Counted from the first letter of the stretch, positions 1-12,694 are shown. The stretch: DNA of 64,000 nucleotides from Lepidodermella squamata (GCA_047495785.1 JBLDXI010000025.1:1612001-1676000); one strand, 5' to 3'. Translations and numbers: made by a program. The notes: generated from the letters alone by a model not told the origin.

Positions 1-1066
1 AAGTAGTCCGTTATTCTCGTAAGGGTACGAAACAACTTGGGAGTAGTTGTCGGCGATTTCCCACAGTTCGCTCTCAATCCAGAGATTAGGAACTTGCACA
101 AAAGGGTTTTTCAACAAGAATAGCATTTGCATTGTTGATGGATAATTCCAACTCTCGATTATTACTCGACAAATCTTAGAAAATTTGCTTGAACAATTTA
201 TACGCAAGGGAATGGCTGTTATGAATTCAAACTTGTGAATCGAAAGGGAATAGCTTGAGATCAACCCGGCATTGTCCGAGAATGATCCCAGTAGGGTAGA
301 CCTCAATCATGCCCGACTGCTTAATGCACGCCTTTGAAGTCAACATTACCGAGCTATCCCTATATAACATGGAGAGATTAAGTTAGCTTTTGGTTATTTT
401 TAGAACATACGGTTTTTCCAAGCCACCAGTTAACCAAGTGATGTCTGGTAACCAAATCTGGTTGCTGTCAACTAAAATTTGGCTGATGCAGTTGTACGGA
501 TGGAACATCTCCCATTCGAGGTACTCGTCCCACCACGACTAAGAATTTGATAAATTCATTATAACCCAACTTTAAGGCAGCATCTTACCAGAGTTAAGTA
601 CCCATGCAAATACATGGTGCTCTCCCTTTCATTCTGATGAATCAATAAATTGAAATGTAGAAAATGCAGTAGAGAAAGATAATAACTAACAAACTCTCTA
701 AGGCCCAGCATTTTAAGCCGAACGCCGACTCTAACAGTTTTTGAAGCATTCCTCCTCGGCCGCATTTTACTCCCCGGATGGCTGCGAAATATGAATTCGA
801 AAACATTAGCCTCTGAAATCGGGTGACCTGTGATAATTGATAAATATCCATGATTTTCGGTCTAGTTAAATTCTCTTACTATGACACGTTAGGTTTGAAG
901 GAATAGGAGTTGTCCGTGCAGCACTGATTTGAGGGAATCCTGTTGTAGTCGTCACATTTTCCGGCACAGTCGAGTTGGTATTATTCTGAAATTCGCATAT
1001 TACCGCGCTGAAAAGCAGTCTCAGCAAAATTATTATTTTAAGGTATTTAGCTGATTCTCGGCCCAT
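1..1066 (-). CDS. Cys-loop ligand-gated ion channel subunit 1 (partial, runs off the window)
   Basis: N-terminal half of a pentameric ligand-gated channel subunit; the pore half lies left of base 1. The start at 1066 opens with a hydrophobic signal peptide (IIILLRLLFSAVIC). Exons read by GT..AG joins: about 1066-880, 827-691, then short exons to the edge. Family marks in order: MRPRRN (the RPxxN of the ligand-binding domain), NEREST-MYLHGYLTL, WLPDITWL (WxPD) and the Cys-loop CRVDLKLFPFDSQIC with exactly 13 residues between cysteines. No vicinal Cys pair is visible in the loop C region that lies inside the window (near SYPYENNGLL). It is a tandem paralogue of the next two minus-strand genes. 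The agonist cannot be told from sequence. Confidence 0.85.
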
Positions 1067-1443
1067 TTAAACAGATTTATTCAAGCTAGAGCCTAATCTG
1101 TAATTAAATGAATCCTGAAGTAATATTTGCGGTTTGATAGTGACCAGCCGTCATTTTACCGGTAGCATCTTGACAGCCGGATGAGTGGACTCGTGGGTAC
1201 CATTATGAGAGCCATCAGGTGTTAAGGCTATTTACAGTAGCTATCGAGCGATTTTGCGCTCTCATGGGAATAGCGTGCTTTTTCCGCTCCAGTAATTCCG
1301 ACTGATGACAGCCGAATGACAGATTTTAATTGCACTCAAAATAAAAGGAGAATTTTTGCGAAAAACAGGTCATCATTAAATAATTGCACCGACACGATAC
1401 TATGTTTCGTTATGAAGGATTAAAATTCATTGTGTAGCTAGAT

Positions 1444-3480
1444 TCAGACTTTCTTTCGAGGTAAAATTTTATCCTCGGGCAGAGTAAGGTACATGATGAA
1501 CGGCGTAAGAATCGTGGCTAAGAAATACAGCCACATGTTGATGCGCTCGACAACTTCCGCGACGTAGAGCCACTGATTCTTTGGTGGTAATTTTTCAGGG
1601 TCCACGTCTTTCGGGGCAGCTGGAGCCGGCTGTACACGAAAGTCGCTAGATGGGTCAGTTTTGGGCTCGTTTTCAGAAATTGTGAATACGTCAACAACTG
1701 ATACAGCTCCATCCCTCACGCTTCCGCATACCGTATTAGTACTCGAACTCTTCCTTCGGCGATTCACTGACTTCAGCAATTTTTTGTAGATACTCTTAGA
1801 TGTGTTGCTATTGTTGAAAGCTTCCATCTCGCGCTGAGACAGCAAAACACAACTCACGGCCTTGCAAAATGCAAACAGAGGTTTTGACGGTGACCTCTGA
1901 AACATAGTGTGAATGAAAGCTGGCTAGTATAAGGAATTGCATACTCGGTTGAAATTTGCATGCTTCAACGCCAGGATGACTAATCCTTCGCCCATTATTC
2001 CGATAACGCCAATGTAGGACATCTGCAATATGATGTATTTGGCAAGCAATGGAATTTGGCGTGAGGACTTTGGTATTTCCTCCAATATCATTCCCTATTT
2101 AAAACAGTAGCACCAGAATTTTTACGAATTTTTTACGAATCCGATCTTACCAGGAAAAACGTGTAGGCTAACAAACAGTTGATAGACATGTGAACCTTTT
2201 TGGTTTCCTCAATCTAGAAGGAATTGAATTCGAGTGGACTGAGATCATTTCATACCATTAATTTTTACCGGCTGGAGAAAAATAACAAGCTCGACGCAAG
2301 CGATAATAATACTGGGCGCAATGACATTGACGTAGTAAAACAACGGTTTGCGGCGCAGTAGCAAGGTGAAAACAGCCTGAGACAAAGCGTGATGGTCAAG
2401 AGAAATGTTCAGCTCAAGATTTATTTACCCGATCGTAAAGTGGCCCATCTCCAGTTAAGCTGTAAGACTGCGGTAGTATTTCAGATTTGTTGTCGACAAT
2501 CTCCCACAAGTCGTTTTCCACCCATAGACTTGGAACTGGAATAAAAGGTTTCGACAAAAGTTTCAAACGTTGCAGGGTCTGTTTGTAATTCCAGCTTTCT
2601 ACAATAATGCTGCAGACCTGGTAAAAAATCCAAATTGTGAATGGTAGAACTTCAACATGTGATTATGACGCACCTGCATGTCGAACGGGAAAGCTATCAG
2701 GTCTAAATCGCACTTGCCTGACATAATTCCTAATGGATAGAGTTCGATCCATCCCGAGCTTCTTATGGATCCTTTCGATGTCTTCATGACTGCGGTATCG
2801 CTGATGAAAATCAATAAAATTATCCGTGGGGTATTGCAGATCATCTAGCTTACTGTTCGATAAGCTCGCCAGTCAGCCAGGTTAGGTCAGGAAGCCAAAA
2901 CAGATTGGTATCAACCAACAGTCCTTGGGAGCAATTGTATGGGAAGGTATCGTCCCACTCCCAATATTCATCCCACCAGGTCTGTGGAGCCGAAATACAT
3001 ATAGTCCCATTCTGATTAATACCTACTAGAACTTACGATTGTAAGATAGCCTTGTAAATACATTTTGCCGGTGCGCTCATTCTATTTAAACGAAGGATTA
3101 TTTAATTTAGAAAACATCTTTTCTGTTACCAATTCTTGGAGCGAGAATAATTTTAGGCGAAGAAACACGGTCACAAATTCAGATTGATTGCGCCTCGGTC
3201 GCATCAAGTTTTTCGTCCTTCGATTGTTGGTTAAAACAAAATCCAATATGTCGTCCTCCGAAATCACTTTTTAGCAAAATTATAGATGAAAGTAGGGCTA
3301 TGTTTAATGAGCTTCATATAACTTGCTTGTATTCTTGCAATTAGGCTTGGAGTTCGAAGATAGCCCCTTTGAAAATGTTGATGCCGTCGTGGGCGCTTTG
3401 CTAGAATTCTCTGCCAGGTTTTGTCCGCTGCTAACACCTAACATACATAGAACCAAAACCATCACCCGGAACGAAATCAT
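1444..3480 (-). CDS. Cys-loop ligand-gated ion channel subunit 2
   Basis: Complete subunit of a neurotransmitter-gated channel in the plasma membrane. The start at 3480 gives a signal peptide (MISFRVMVLVLCMLGVSSG). About nine exons with short introns. Landmarks: LMRPRRN, WLPDLTWL, Cys-loop CDLDLIAFPFDMQVC, M1 (PSIIIACVELVIFLQP), M2 beginning KVHMSINCLLAYTFF and ending LEEIPKSS, M3, a long cytoplasmic M3-M4 loop, then M4 after INMWLYFLATILTPFIMYL. M2 keeps Leu at 9' and Glu at 20' like cation-selective nicotinic subunits, but the M1-M2 linker lacks the GEK motif and position 2' is His. Loop C has no adjacent cysteines. Closest in general form to nAChR-like subunits. Ligand and partner subunits are unknown. 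Confidence 0.88.
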
Positions 3481-3823
3481 TGCATCGAAATGATAACTAA
3501 AAGTGCTGAAATGCAGCTATCGGTGGCTATCGGCAGACAGTTATATCTAGTTAGTCATGCTGGCTTGATGTAAATTTAACGCTTGGGGAATTCGTTTGCC
3601 AAGCTGCAATCTGAGCCTCTATGAATGATTGATTTGGCTAATGGATACTATATGGTCCCGCCTGGCAAATGAAGTGCTACCGTTCACCGTTTTATATCAA
3701 TTGCGTTGCCGGGGTGAGAAAATGCAGAAAAGTTATTGAACGAAATATCCTGATGCTATTATTGAGCAATCTTTTATTCATCAACAGGATGTCACCAAAA
3801 TGGAACAATTGCATGAAAACAAA

Positions 3824-5838
3824 TTAAAAATTGAAACTCGAGAAAGTATCCATCGGCGCCATTGAAAGATACAAGAAGATCGGAGTTAGGAGTGATGCCA
3901 AAGCATAGATCCATAAGTTGACACGTTGGATAACTTCAGCGATGAACAGCCATTGCTCCTCGATCGTAGCAAAGCGAGACGGTGTGCTATCCTGTCGATT
4001 TTCAGTGTCACCATTGCATACCTTCTGGTTCGATTCAATGCTAAATTGCGAGATAGCTTGTGGTCTGCCCAATTTTGCTTCAACAGCAGACAGTTCAACG
4101 GCTGGTGTATCTGTAACTTCGTAGCTGCTAGTTCCAAGTGATGAGGACTGGGTAACTTCGTTGATTGCTCCATCGCGGTGCCGTTTCCTACCACGTACTT
4201 TGAATCTGATGAACTGACATTTCCCGAACAGCATTGCTGCTTTTAGAAGCCAAGGTTGAGGTTTATGCTGCCAAATGGGAAGATACTTCTACGCAGGTAA
4301 AAAGTTGAAAAAAATCTCTAACCTTGTTTGCCTTTGAGTGCTTCACTGCATAGAGGACAAGACCGTGGCCGAGGATTGCGATGATTGCGATGTAAATCAT
4401 TTGAAGGTGTATGTAAAGCGAAAGCATCGGTATTTCGCGCGATGATTTTGGAACCTCGTTCAAAATCATGTTCTAAGCAAAAATCAAACACTGTTTTCAC
4501 AAGTTAGGCGATAAATCTAGTCAAACCTGGAAAAACAGGTAAGCCAAGAGGCAAGACACCGAGATGCTAACTTTTCCAGTCTGTTCAACCTGAAAAGCGA
4601 ATTATCGATTAGCCAAAACTGCTAAACAAACTGGCATTGCTTACTGGGAGTAAGAAAACAACGAGCTGTACCGCAGCAATTGTAATACTCGGAATGATTA
4701 TGTTGACCTTATAGAACAAAGTTTTCCGGCGAAGCAAAATGGAGAAGACGGCTTTGTCATAAGCAACACCGCTAGATGTCGAATATGTTTCAGACACAAC
4801 TTCGGAGCGGTTAGCCATAACGTGCCATAGATCGTTCTCAGTCCACAAATTGTCAACAGTTGCAAATGAATTTTTCAGCAATTTGAACCTCTGCATGCTT
4901 GTGGGATAGTTCCAACTTTCCAGCACGAACTTACAGACCTGAGAAGTAACGGTAAATCAGGAATCAACCACATTCAGGCAATCTATACCTGATAATCGAA
5001 AGGGAAAGTTGCCAACTCGATGTTGCACTGGCCTTGAATGATTCCCCTTGGATACATTTCGATTATGCCACTGCTTTTCAGAAGAGCTTTGGATTTTTCA
5101 TCCAAGAGGTTGCCGCCGCCACTAAGGAAATATGTGATTGGGAAGAAAAAATAAATGCGAAAAAGTGTTTTACTTTTCTTCGGATGTCCCAGTTGTCCAT
5201 GATAAGTCGGGCAGCCAAAGCTTCTCGGCATCAACCAGTAAACGGTGAGCGCATTTATACGGATAAGCGTCGTCCCACTGTAGGAATTCGTTTTCCCATA
5301 GCTACAACGGCAAGGAAGAATTTTTTCATCGGATGATGTTGAGAAAGACTTACAATCGTCAAATAGCCATCAATGTGTACAGAACCTTGCCTCTCATTCT
5401 AAATAGCCATTGATAAGGTGGATAAAGCAAAAATTATAGGAAAATTACTCACCAAGTTTCTCAGGCTGAGCATCTTAAGCCTAATTCCAATCGTTACCGG
5501 CTCGGTCAGGTTTTTTCTCGGGCGCATTTTCGTCTGCGAATAATTTCTGAACACATACGCGTAAACGTCATCTTCCGAAACAACTAAAACCCAGCATGTG
5601 TAAAATATGCATCAGGAATGACACGCCAAAATGTGTTCTTACCTGTACTAGAGCAGTTCTCTTCACGTGATGGATAAGTTATGGTAAGTTCGGTGTGGTT
5701 AATGTTCGAAAACTCGACAGCTTTGCTAGTTTGAAGCAGCGAGAGATTTTTGTCGATGGTTTTCGTCGATTTAACCACCGCTGCGTCTGTAACTAACGCC
5801 AATAGCCAAAAGAAACCGAATGCCAATCGTGAAACCAT
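3824..5838 (-). CDS. Cys-loop ligand-gated ion channel subunit 3
   Basis: Third minus-strand member of the cluster. I chose the ATG at 5838 because it opens a good signal peptide (MVSRLAFGFFWLLALVTDA); an ATG 57 bp upstream would add an unneeded leader. The exon 1 donor falls after ENCSSTG and exon 2 resumes VVSEDDVYAYVF. Landmarks: KMRPRKN, Cys-loop CNIELATFPFDYQVC, SWNYPTSMQRF, M1 PSITIAAVQLVVFLLP, M2 KVSISVSCLLAYLFF, EVPKSS, and final M4 VNLWIYALASLLTPIFLYL. It differs from its neighbours in having Ser at pore position 2' where they have His. No vicinal cysteines in loop C. The M3-M4 loop is short and polar. Confidence 0.87.
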
Positions 5839-6541
5839 CTTTTCCACAATTCGTGCGAATCGCACGATACAAATCACTATAATAGTTAAGGGCAAGAATA
5901 TCGCAGAAATCTATGTGCACGGCAATTCGATTCTAAATAAGCGTTTAATCTGGAGAAAGTATCGCAGTCGTATGTCCTTCGCACCACCTGCAGGTACATC
6001 GCCTTACAGCTGTCTCCCAAGGAATGGCTAACCAAACATTTGCTTGTTTTGAGCTGTGTAGCTGCGTTCTCTCATTGTTTGCTCTACTCGAGCATCTATT
6101 CATAAACAGGCATTGATTCGCTGTGTTTCAATCTTTCAATAATTTTGTTTCAACAATTCGTTCAGTTTCTTCTCTGTTTGAAAAGCCATGCTTCGGTTAC
6201 TGAAAACGTTCATCCAAGCGTGATTCTCTATGATAGTCTGAACTCTGAACTTATCGATCGATTTTTCTCGGGCATATTTCGCCAGGTTTTCTCGGGATAT
6301 CAAGAAGCGCTGCCACCTGTTTTTAATTTCATCCATAAAATTTGAGTGAGAGACAGAAAACCCAACACATCAATACAGGTGTTTTTGTTTATTAGACGAC
6401 CTTGTAATGAATAGAGAATAAACTCAATCGAGCGTAAAAGTTTACTGTTGATTCATAATATCAATCACGTCTTTCGTCTTTTGTAATGTAGAGTTAAAGT
6501 GGAAAGCATTGAAAAGACATTCACAGTCGCACGCCTAGCAA
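5839..6541. other. Intergenic gap between receptor cluster and tetraspanins
   Basis: About 700 bp between the start of receptor 3 and the 3' end of tetraspanin 1. Short overlapping ORFs exist on both strands (66 codons each around 6136-6345) but neither has recognisable family marks. Part of this interval must hold the receptor 3 promoter. No RNA gene or repeat seen. Confidence 0.5.
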
Positions 6542-7231
6542 TTACCGACAGAATAAGAATAACACAAAGGCAAGGGCGACGAATTGCACGAGGCCAAATC
6601 CTATGCCAATGCCTCCGATCAAGTTCAAATTGTCGAAGAAGAAGGTGTCAAGCTCCTGAATACAGCCCGGAACGTTGTTGGTATCCAATATCGTTTGTGT
6701 GCAGGGTTCGCTCTCCTTGAAGGAGGAAAGACCCTCGCAGCAAGATGTTGGGTACGGTAGATTCAGATTTGTGTAATCGGTGTAGTTCGAGCTACCGCAG
6801 CAAGTGAAGGTCTTCTGCATCCAGTCGATTTGGGCGGCATTATCGGAATTGTTGCCGTAGGTGACAAGCAGCTTGTCGAATTCGTCGGTGATCGCTTGCT
6901 CGAAGTCGTCGCGCATAGCCAGGGCAATGCTAGCGCCAACCATTTCGATGACGAACAGGATACCGCAGAATAGGAAAAAGATTAGCAGCAGGCATTTGTT
7001 CTCGCGGAGAGCGCCGAAGCAGCCGAAGAGGGCAATTAGGAGAAGGAGGACACCCGCGGCGATCAAAACTGACGCTGGCACCAAAGTGTGTAGCGAGGTT
7101 GCGAACGCCTCAATGTTGCCAAATGTGACGAAGACGTAAATACCAGCAGCCATCATCGCAATAGCGACGATGAACTGAAGGATGGATAGAAGGATGACCC
7201 ATGTCTTAAACCCAGCACCAGTTGCTGCCAT
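6542..7231 (-). CDS. Tetraspanin 1 (intronless)
   Basis: Four-pass membrane organiser of about 229 residues read as one exon. TM1 follows KTWVILLSILQFIVAIAMMAAG, TM2 and TM3 flank a short loop (LRENKCLL), and the large extracellular loop carries the diagnostic CCG (TCCGSSNYTDY) and PTSCC motifs plus two further cysteines. TM4 is GGIGIGFGLVQFVALAFVLF. It stops right after FCR. Its paralogues continue CRNRDHYDAF or CRKNDHYNIFY, so this tail is short. A donor-like CG-gtaatt sits exactly at the stop, and a spliced tail of a few residues (RRKT) is possible. Upstream, an acceptor-like CAG lies 8 nt before the ATG, suggesting a 5'UTR intron or trans-splicing. Closest relative in the window is tetraspanin 3. 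Confidence 0.92.
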   Translation of the reverse strand: MAATGAGFKTWVILLSILQFIVAIAMMAAGIYVFVTFGNIEAFATSLHTLVPASVLIAAGVLLLLIALFGCFGALRENKCLLLIFFLFCGILFVIEMVGASIALAMRDDFEQAITDEFDKLLVTYGNNSDNAAQIDWMQKTFTCCGSSNYTDYTNLNLPYPTSCCEGLSSFKESEPCTQTILDTNNVPGCIQELDTFFFDNLNLIGGIGIGFGLVQFVALAFVLFLFCR

Positions 7232-7812
7232 TCGTTGTTCTGTTTTTGAGAGGCAAGTAAAAAAGTCGGGAATGGAAATAAAATACTGAACGCTTTAGGT
7301 TAGTGGCACTGATAGGACAGAATATAAGCAGGTGTAGGATGAATGTTGAGATAAAAAGTGTGATTAAGGAAGAAAGCTTTTATCAGCTTCCTTTCGCAAG
7401 TTGTCATGCGAAACAACGTCGTGCTCGCCCCGTGTGATAAGACTCAATAATGACTGTGTTTGCTTGGGCGTGCCGTTTTTTACACCGTGAAAAGTGATAC
7501 CTGTTGTGATTGCGCCCGTGATCTCTGAGAACTGGCTTACGATCAAGTTTCAACTACTGAATATGAATCACTGAGCCATTCGTAACTTTGGTTGGCTTGC
7601 AACATTTTTACGAGACTCATTGAGAGATCTCGGAATCGGCTCATTTTTAATCAATCACAAATAAAATAACACTCGGATTTATTACATTTTTATTGCAAAA
7701 ATCTCAAAAAGCTGAAGTCACACTTCATCACCTATATAGTAAAATTGGCATACCATGAAATACTGGGTGGAATGGAGCAAAAACATAGGCCCAAGCATGC
7801 TTTGACGACTTT
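7232..7812. other. Spacer between tetraspanins 1 and 2
   Basis: About 580 bp holding the tetraspanin 1 upstream region and the tetraspanin 2 3' flank. A 60-codon minus-strand ORF at 7364-7546 has no recognisable features. No RNA gene or repeat seen. Confidence 0.45.
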
Positions 7813-8526
7813 CTAATAAAAAATATTATAATGATCGTTTTTTCGGCATATCCAAGCCAGAACAACAAAGAGAACAATGACTTGGGCAGCTCCGACGGCC
7901 AGTACAACTCCTGCTATGATGTCAAGACGCAAGAAAAATTCTTCATGCAATTTAGTGCCACAACCCGTTAAGCCCGCGTCTTGCACCAATTGCGCTGTAC
8001 ACTGGTTCTTTGGCAGGGTTGAGTTGAAACCCTGACAGCATGAATCTGGCACGGGTAGGCTGATATTAGCCCAATCTGTGACGTTATTTGATCCGCAGCA
8101 GACAAGCGTTCTCTGAACCCAATTGACTTCATCAGCTGTTGTTTTTGAGGAATTGTATGTTTTGATCATCTTGCCAAATTCATTAGTTGCGACGTTTTCA
8201 AATTCGTAGCGGAACACGAGGGCCAAAGAGCCACCCGCGAGTTCCATTAGGCAAACACCAATGCAGAGAATAAAAAAAGTTGACAGGACGCATTTGCTCT
8301 CCTTGATAGCGCCAATAAAGCCAATTATGCCAATTAAGGCTAGGACTGCGGATGATGATAAGGTGATTGCGGCCGGAATGAGAACGTGTGTCGATGAGGC
8401 GAATTCTGATACGCTGTCGAATGTGAAGAAAATGACGATCGATGGAGCGACTAATGCTGCTGCGATTAGAACTTGGAACAGCGCCAATAGCATGACGCAT
8501 ACTTTGTAACCCGCGACACCAGCCAT
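7813..8526 (-). CDS. Tetraspanin 2 (intronless)
   Basis: Single-exon tetraspanin of 237 residues from the ATG at 8526 (MAGVAGYKVCVMLL). An in-frame ATG at 8538 would add MIIK; I prefer the inner one because the paralogues start close to the first transmembrane segment. CCG is in VCCGSNNVTDW, PDSCC follows, and two more loop cysteines (NQC and TGC) complete the set of six. The cytoplasmic tail ends CRKNDHYNIFY, close to tetraspanin 3. TM1-TM2 are more diverged than in copies 1 and 3, so it is probably the oldest branch of the trio. Confidence 0.92.
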   Translation of the reverse strand: MAGVAGYKVCVMLLALFQVLIAAALVAPSIVIFFTFDSVSEFASSTHVLIPAAITLSSSAVLALIGIIGFIGAIKESKCVLSTFFILCIGVCLMELAGGSLALVFRYEFENVATNEFGKMIKTYNSSKTTADEVNWVQRTLVCCGSNNVTDWANISLPVPDSCCQGFNSTLPKNQCTAQLVQDAGLTGCGTKLHEEFFLRLDIIAGVVLAVGAAQVIVLFVVLAWICRKNDHYNIFY

Positions 8527-8538
8527 TTTTATAATCAA

Positions 8539-9659
8539 GAATTAATTTCTAGGTAGTGTAAATATTCAATTAACAAGAAAATTGAGATGCGCAGCTGATA
8601 ATGATGTCTTATCGCTGTGGTATCAAAAAATCACGTTATTCGGGGACTTTGCCCCGCTCAAAATTAGGGATGCTCAAAATGAAAGAAAATTCCTCATATT
8701 GCATAACACGTTTGAGTCAAAATTCTCGTGAAATACGTGTGCACAACAGCTTCAGGCAATTTTGATGATTCATAGGATTTGGCTACTGGCTCTCCGATGA
8801 TCCGCAAAAACATACACGTGCGTCACGCTTCACATACGTTTTTCGCTTTATTGTCGACAGCAAAAAACGCCATTATTAACGTGAACTCGATGAAATAAAC
8901 TGCGCCACTGTATAATCAAAAAAACGCATTTCAGTACTCGAGCAGCTGGTGAAGTATGTACACTGGAAACTGCTATATCTGGCGATCTGATGAATGTAAA
9001 ACCGAAACAGATGGTACGATTTAATGAGATTTTCAACGGCAGCGAATGACTCATACCCAGGTGGAAAAACTCAAACCATCACTTTTATTCTGCTTTTTCT
9101 CATCGCAAGTCGAATAATAACAATAATCATAATAGATAGTTATAATATCATCATCGTCTGTCTGTGTGAACTATTGAACATTTTTCAAGTTATGCGACAG
9201 CAAACGTCAAAAAAAACCATAATCAAAGTTGGCCGATTCATGCACATGTAACTACCCCGCCGCAATCGAAGAAATAACTCTAGCGCGTTACCATTTTTTC
9301 ATCCAGTGAATGAGCAAACAAAGAAGATAGAGAGAAAACACATGAAAAATGAAGATAAGTTTGTTTTTTCGCTCAAAATATAATAGATAGGTAGTAATAG
9401 CATCAATATAAAACAGGAAATTTTACAGCTGAATGGGTTTTGGGATATTTTTGATAAAAATTTACCCAATTCAACGATAAAATCGCCTGAATTGCTATGG
9501 TTTTTTCTGCCATTATTCTACTACCATTTGGTCTATCATTTTCTATATAATAATTTACCATTTTATTATGAAGTATAAAAAAGCCATCGGTATATTTCAA
9601 CCCGCAGCTACGCCCATTTTCGTGCTGGACACGTGAAAATTGCTGGGGTGTATTTTTTT
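8539..9659. other. Intergenic region, AT-rich, no gene seen
   Basis: About 1.1 kb between tetraspanin 2 and the 3' end of the KLHL20-like gene. It includes AT-rich stretches around 9110-9170 and 9360-9420. Small ORFs of 65-75 codons on both strands lack any motif. I see no RNA gene or transposon ends. Confidence 0.5.
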
Positions 9660-12600
9660 CTAGGAAAACATGTTATCGATGCCGCACGGCCTCGCGCCAG
9701 TCGCGGCCGGCGCTGATTGGCTTAGGCCTGGCGGTTGCGCGGCGGCTGTTAGCGAGCCGCTCGACGGCACCAGCGGCAAATTGCTTATCGAGTCGGGCGT
9801 GGCGCCGCCGGACGAGTTGGGCACGGTTGTGATGCCAGATGGCAGTCGCAGGACGCCCACGCCGCCGCCCAGGCGCCGGTAATTCATCGACGTGTGCGTG
9901 CGCCACACATTTGCGTCCGCGTCGTACATCTCGGTCGAGCGCAGGTAGCACGAGCCGTCGAACCCGCCCACCGCAATCAGGTTCTGATTGACCACGGCGA
10001 GGCCCACGCCGCTACGCTTCGTCGCCATCGATACGATCGGGCGCCACTGGTTCGCCGCCGGGTAGAACACCTCGGCCGAGGAGAGCTCGGTCGAGTCGTC
10101 TCGCCCGCCGACAGCAAACAGCTGCGCGTGGTGAGCAGTGAGGCCTGTTTGAGAACACAACACGTTTCATCAGCAGGTCAAAAACTGGCAGAATACTCAT
10201 TATTCATCTTTAACGAACATCGCTACAAGATATTTCATCGCATAAACGAGGTAAAAATGCCAAGAAATCGTCCAAGGACAGGGTCAAAAATTCGAAAAAA
10301 AATCAATAAAAAATGAGCAAAAATTTGCGTGCTTATCGATTTTAAGTCTTAATCATGCGATGAATGTTAGAAAATAAATTTGACCGAATTAATAAAAACG
10401 GTGACTAATCAATTTTGGACATTTCCTCAGTCCATAAAAAATTAAAACTGAAAGAAATTATATGAAAAAGATGATTAGTAAAGTTTTGTAATTAAATCAG
10501 CCAAATATAATTCAATTCAATATTATTCGCAGTAGGCTTTTCGGAATTTCAAATGGTATTTTTAATTCAATTTAAATCTAATCCAAACAAAATAATACGC
10601 AGCCATTAACACAATTCCTATTCATTACTTGGAAAACAGGATGCAGTCGTGAATTTAATATTCCAGAATTCCAGGCGTAATTTTTTTTAAGAAGTGTGGA
10701 GGTTTGAACAAGCAAATCATCTCTCTGAGCAAAAAATCCCATGTGAAAGGATTTCATGTGAATATGCTGAATACATTTCACGTCACCTATTATATATTGC
10801 ACTTGATGAACTAAATAAATCTTGAATGAAAAAATCGGGAATGAGAGTATCAATTTAAAAAAAATGCCTGCGGGAGGATTCCCCAGCAGAGACTCATGGT
10901 ATGATGAAAATTATCACTTTCCAAGTATTTTTTTCCCAAAATCAATAACATTATCAATTAATATAAAAAATCAGTTTTTATCGTAGCAACAATCAAATAT
11001 TACAAAAAGCTGTCTGAAATATTAGGAAAATGTTATAGATTTTAGATCATTATCAATATGAGGGAAAAATTCAAAATACAAGGCCTTGTAATTTCGTAAA
11101 TAAAATTGAATTGAAAGCTCTCAAAAATTGTTTTTATTTCAATATAATGAAAACAATTATTACCTAAATGTTTTCGCCGGGATATCATTTGAGCCACCGT
11201 AGACCATTTCCCAACACGGGGATCGAACCGCTCGACCGTCGATAGCGGCTGCGTGCCATCCGACCCGCCAGCCGCGTATAGACACCCGTCTAGGACCGCA
11301 ACGCCTGGTCCTAGCCGGCGCGACGCCATCGGCGCCACCCGCGTCCATTTATTCGCAATCGGATCGTACCGTTCGACGATCGACAGGCACGAAACGCCGT
11401 CCTGGCCGCCAATCGCGTACAACATACCGTCTAAAACCGCAACCCCCACGCTGGTACGGCTCGAACTCGTCGGCGGTACATCAGCGCTCCATTGGTCTGT
11501 TTTCGGGTCGTACCTCTCTACGGACGACAGATAAGAATGACCATCGTGCCCGCCTACCGCGAATAACAACTCATTATTCAGCACAGCAACGCCCACCCCA
11601 CATCTGCGCTTATTCATCGGAGCTACCATGCGCCACTCATTAGTCGCAGGGTCGAACCGCTCGACACTGGCAATCGCCTCGCCCGAGCACCACCCACCTA
11701 CCGCGTACAGAACCTCCTGACTCCTCGTCGCCCGCCTCGGCCTAGTCCGGGTCGACTGCATTTGAGGCCGTTCTTGCGGTAGTAACAAATAATTTTTAGC
11801 CTCATCGACCAAATCACGACACGCCTCGTCCGCGCGGATCAGCGCGTCGGATGAGACTTGGACCAGAAATTTCGGTGATAATAGAGGTAATCTAACGTGT
11901 TGTAGTATTGTTGGCAAATGATCTCGCCGTTCTGTTGGGTTATGCCGCACCCAGGTCATAACAGCGTTGAAGACCTGCTCTTCACATCTAACATTCACCT
12001 CATCCGAGGCGATAATATCTATCAATTGAGCGACGGGTAGTAGTAAGAATTCTTCACTATTTGTCACCTCGATAAATCTCTGTTGCGTGAACGCGTGAGC
12101 TGCCCTTAGCAAGGTTGGACACGAGTGAACGTCGGCAAATGCTCGAATTCCGAGGCAATTAGTCGGGTCGAGCTGTTTTTCTAAAAATTTACAACACGCG
12201 TCTTGGACTTCGTGTAGCTGCAGTAGACAAGCTGCTGGTAATAGCTGTTGAACGTTCGATTCGTCGATTGTCACTTGGCCTGTGTAGCAGAAGTCGATTA
12301 GTTGGTCGAGGGCAGTTTCGTCAATGCCGTGAATGAGCACTTCCGGCTGGTCGGATTCGACCATTTTGTTGACGAACATTGCTTGAAAGTAGGGTGAGCA
12401 AGCTGCGAGCACCAAACGGTGGGCTGAGATCGGTTTGCCGGGTTGAGCCGACGAGGTAACCATAGCATCGCTTGACGCTTCGGCTGAATTACTGGGAACT
12501 GAACTTATCGCCCGGATTACGACATCACATAGCTGTCCGGATTTTTGAAAGTTTCTGAAAGCGTCGAAAGCATGGTCTTGAAGACACTTCGATTGGTAGA

Positions 12601-12694
12601 CGGCGGTACTAGCACCCGAGTGGGATCCTGATGACTCGATAAAATCCCCACTGGCAGCTAATACGAGATCGCTACCTCCTTTGAGAAGGTCCAT
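9660..12694 (-). CDS. KLHL20: Kelch-like protein 20 (BTB-BACK-Kelch, Cul3 adaptor)
   Basis: Substrate adaptor of a Cullin-3 ubiquitin ligase. Two exons, 12694-11164 and 10144-9660, joined in phase (RRKHLG to [13 protein letters not shown]) across a 1,019-bp intron; 671 residues. Order: Ser-rich N-terminus, BTB ([20 protein letters not shown]-like), BACK ([32 protein letters not shown]), linker [13 protein letters not shown], then six kelch repeats beginning [14 protein letters not shown]. The BACK domain and kelch blades ([29 protein letters not shown]) match remembered KLHL20/Diablo sequences almost word for word. Beyond the last blade is a tail of about 60 residues rich in Ser, Pro, Gly and Ala that vertebrate KLHL20 lacks. 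In vertebrates the family targets DAPK1 and PML; the targets here are unknown. Confidence 0.95.

Noticed and set aside
6136-6345. Overlapping 66-codon ORFs on both strands near receptor 3
   Set aside because: Both strands are equally open, neither has a motif, signal peptide or splice support, and the length is near chance for this composition.
9894-10316. 140-codon plus-strand ORF
   Set aside because: It is antisense to the KLHL20 last exon; GC-rich codons on one strand open the other. It has no family marks.
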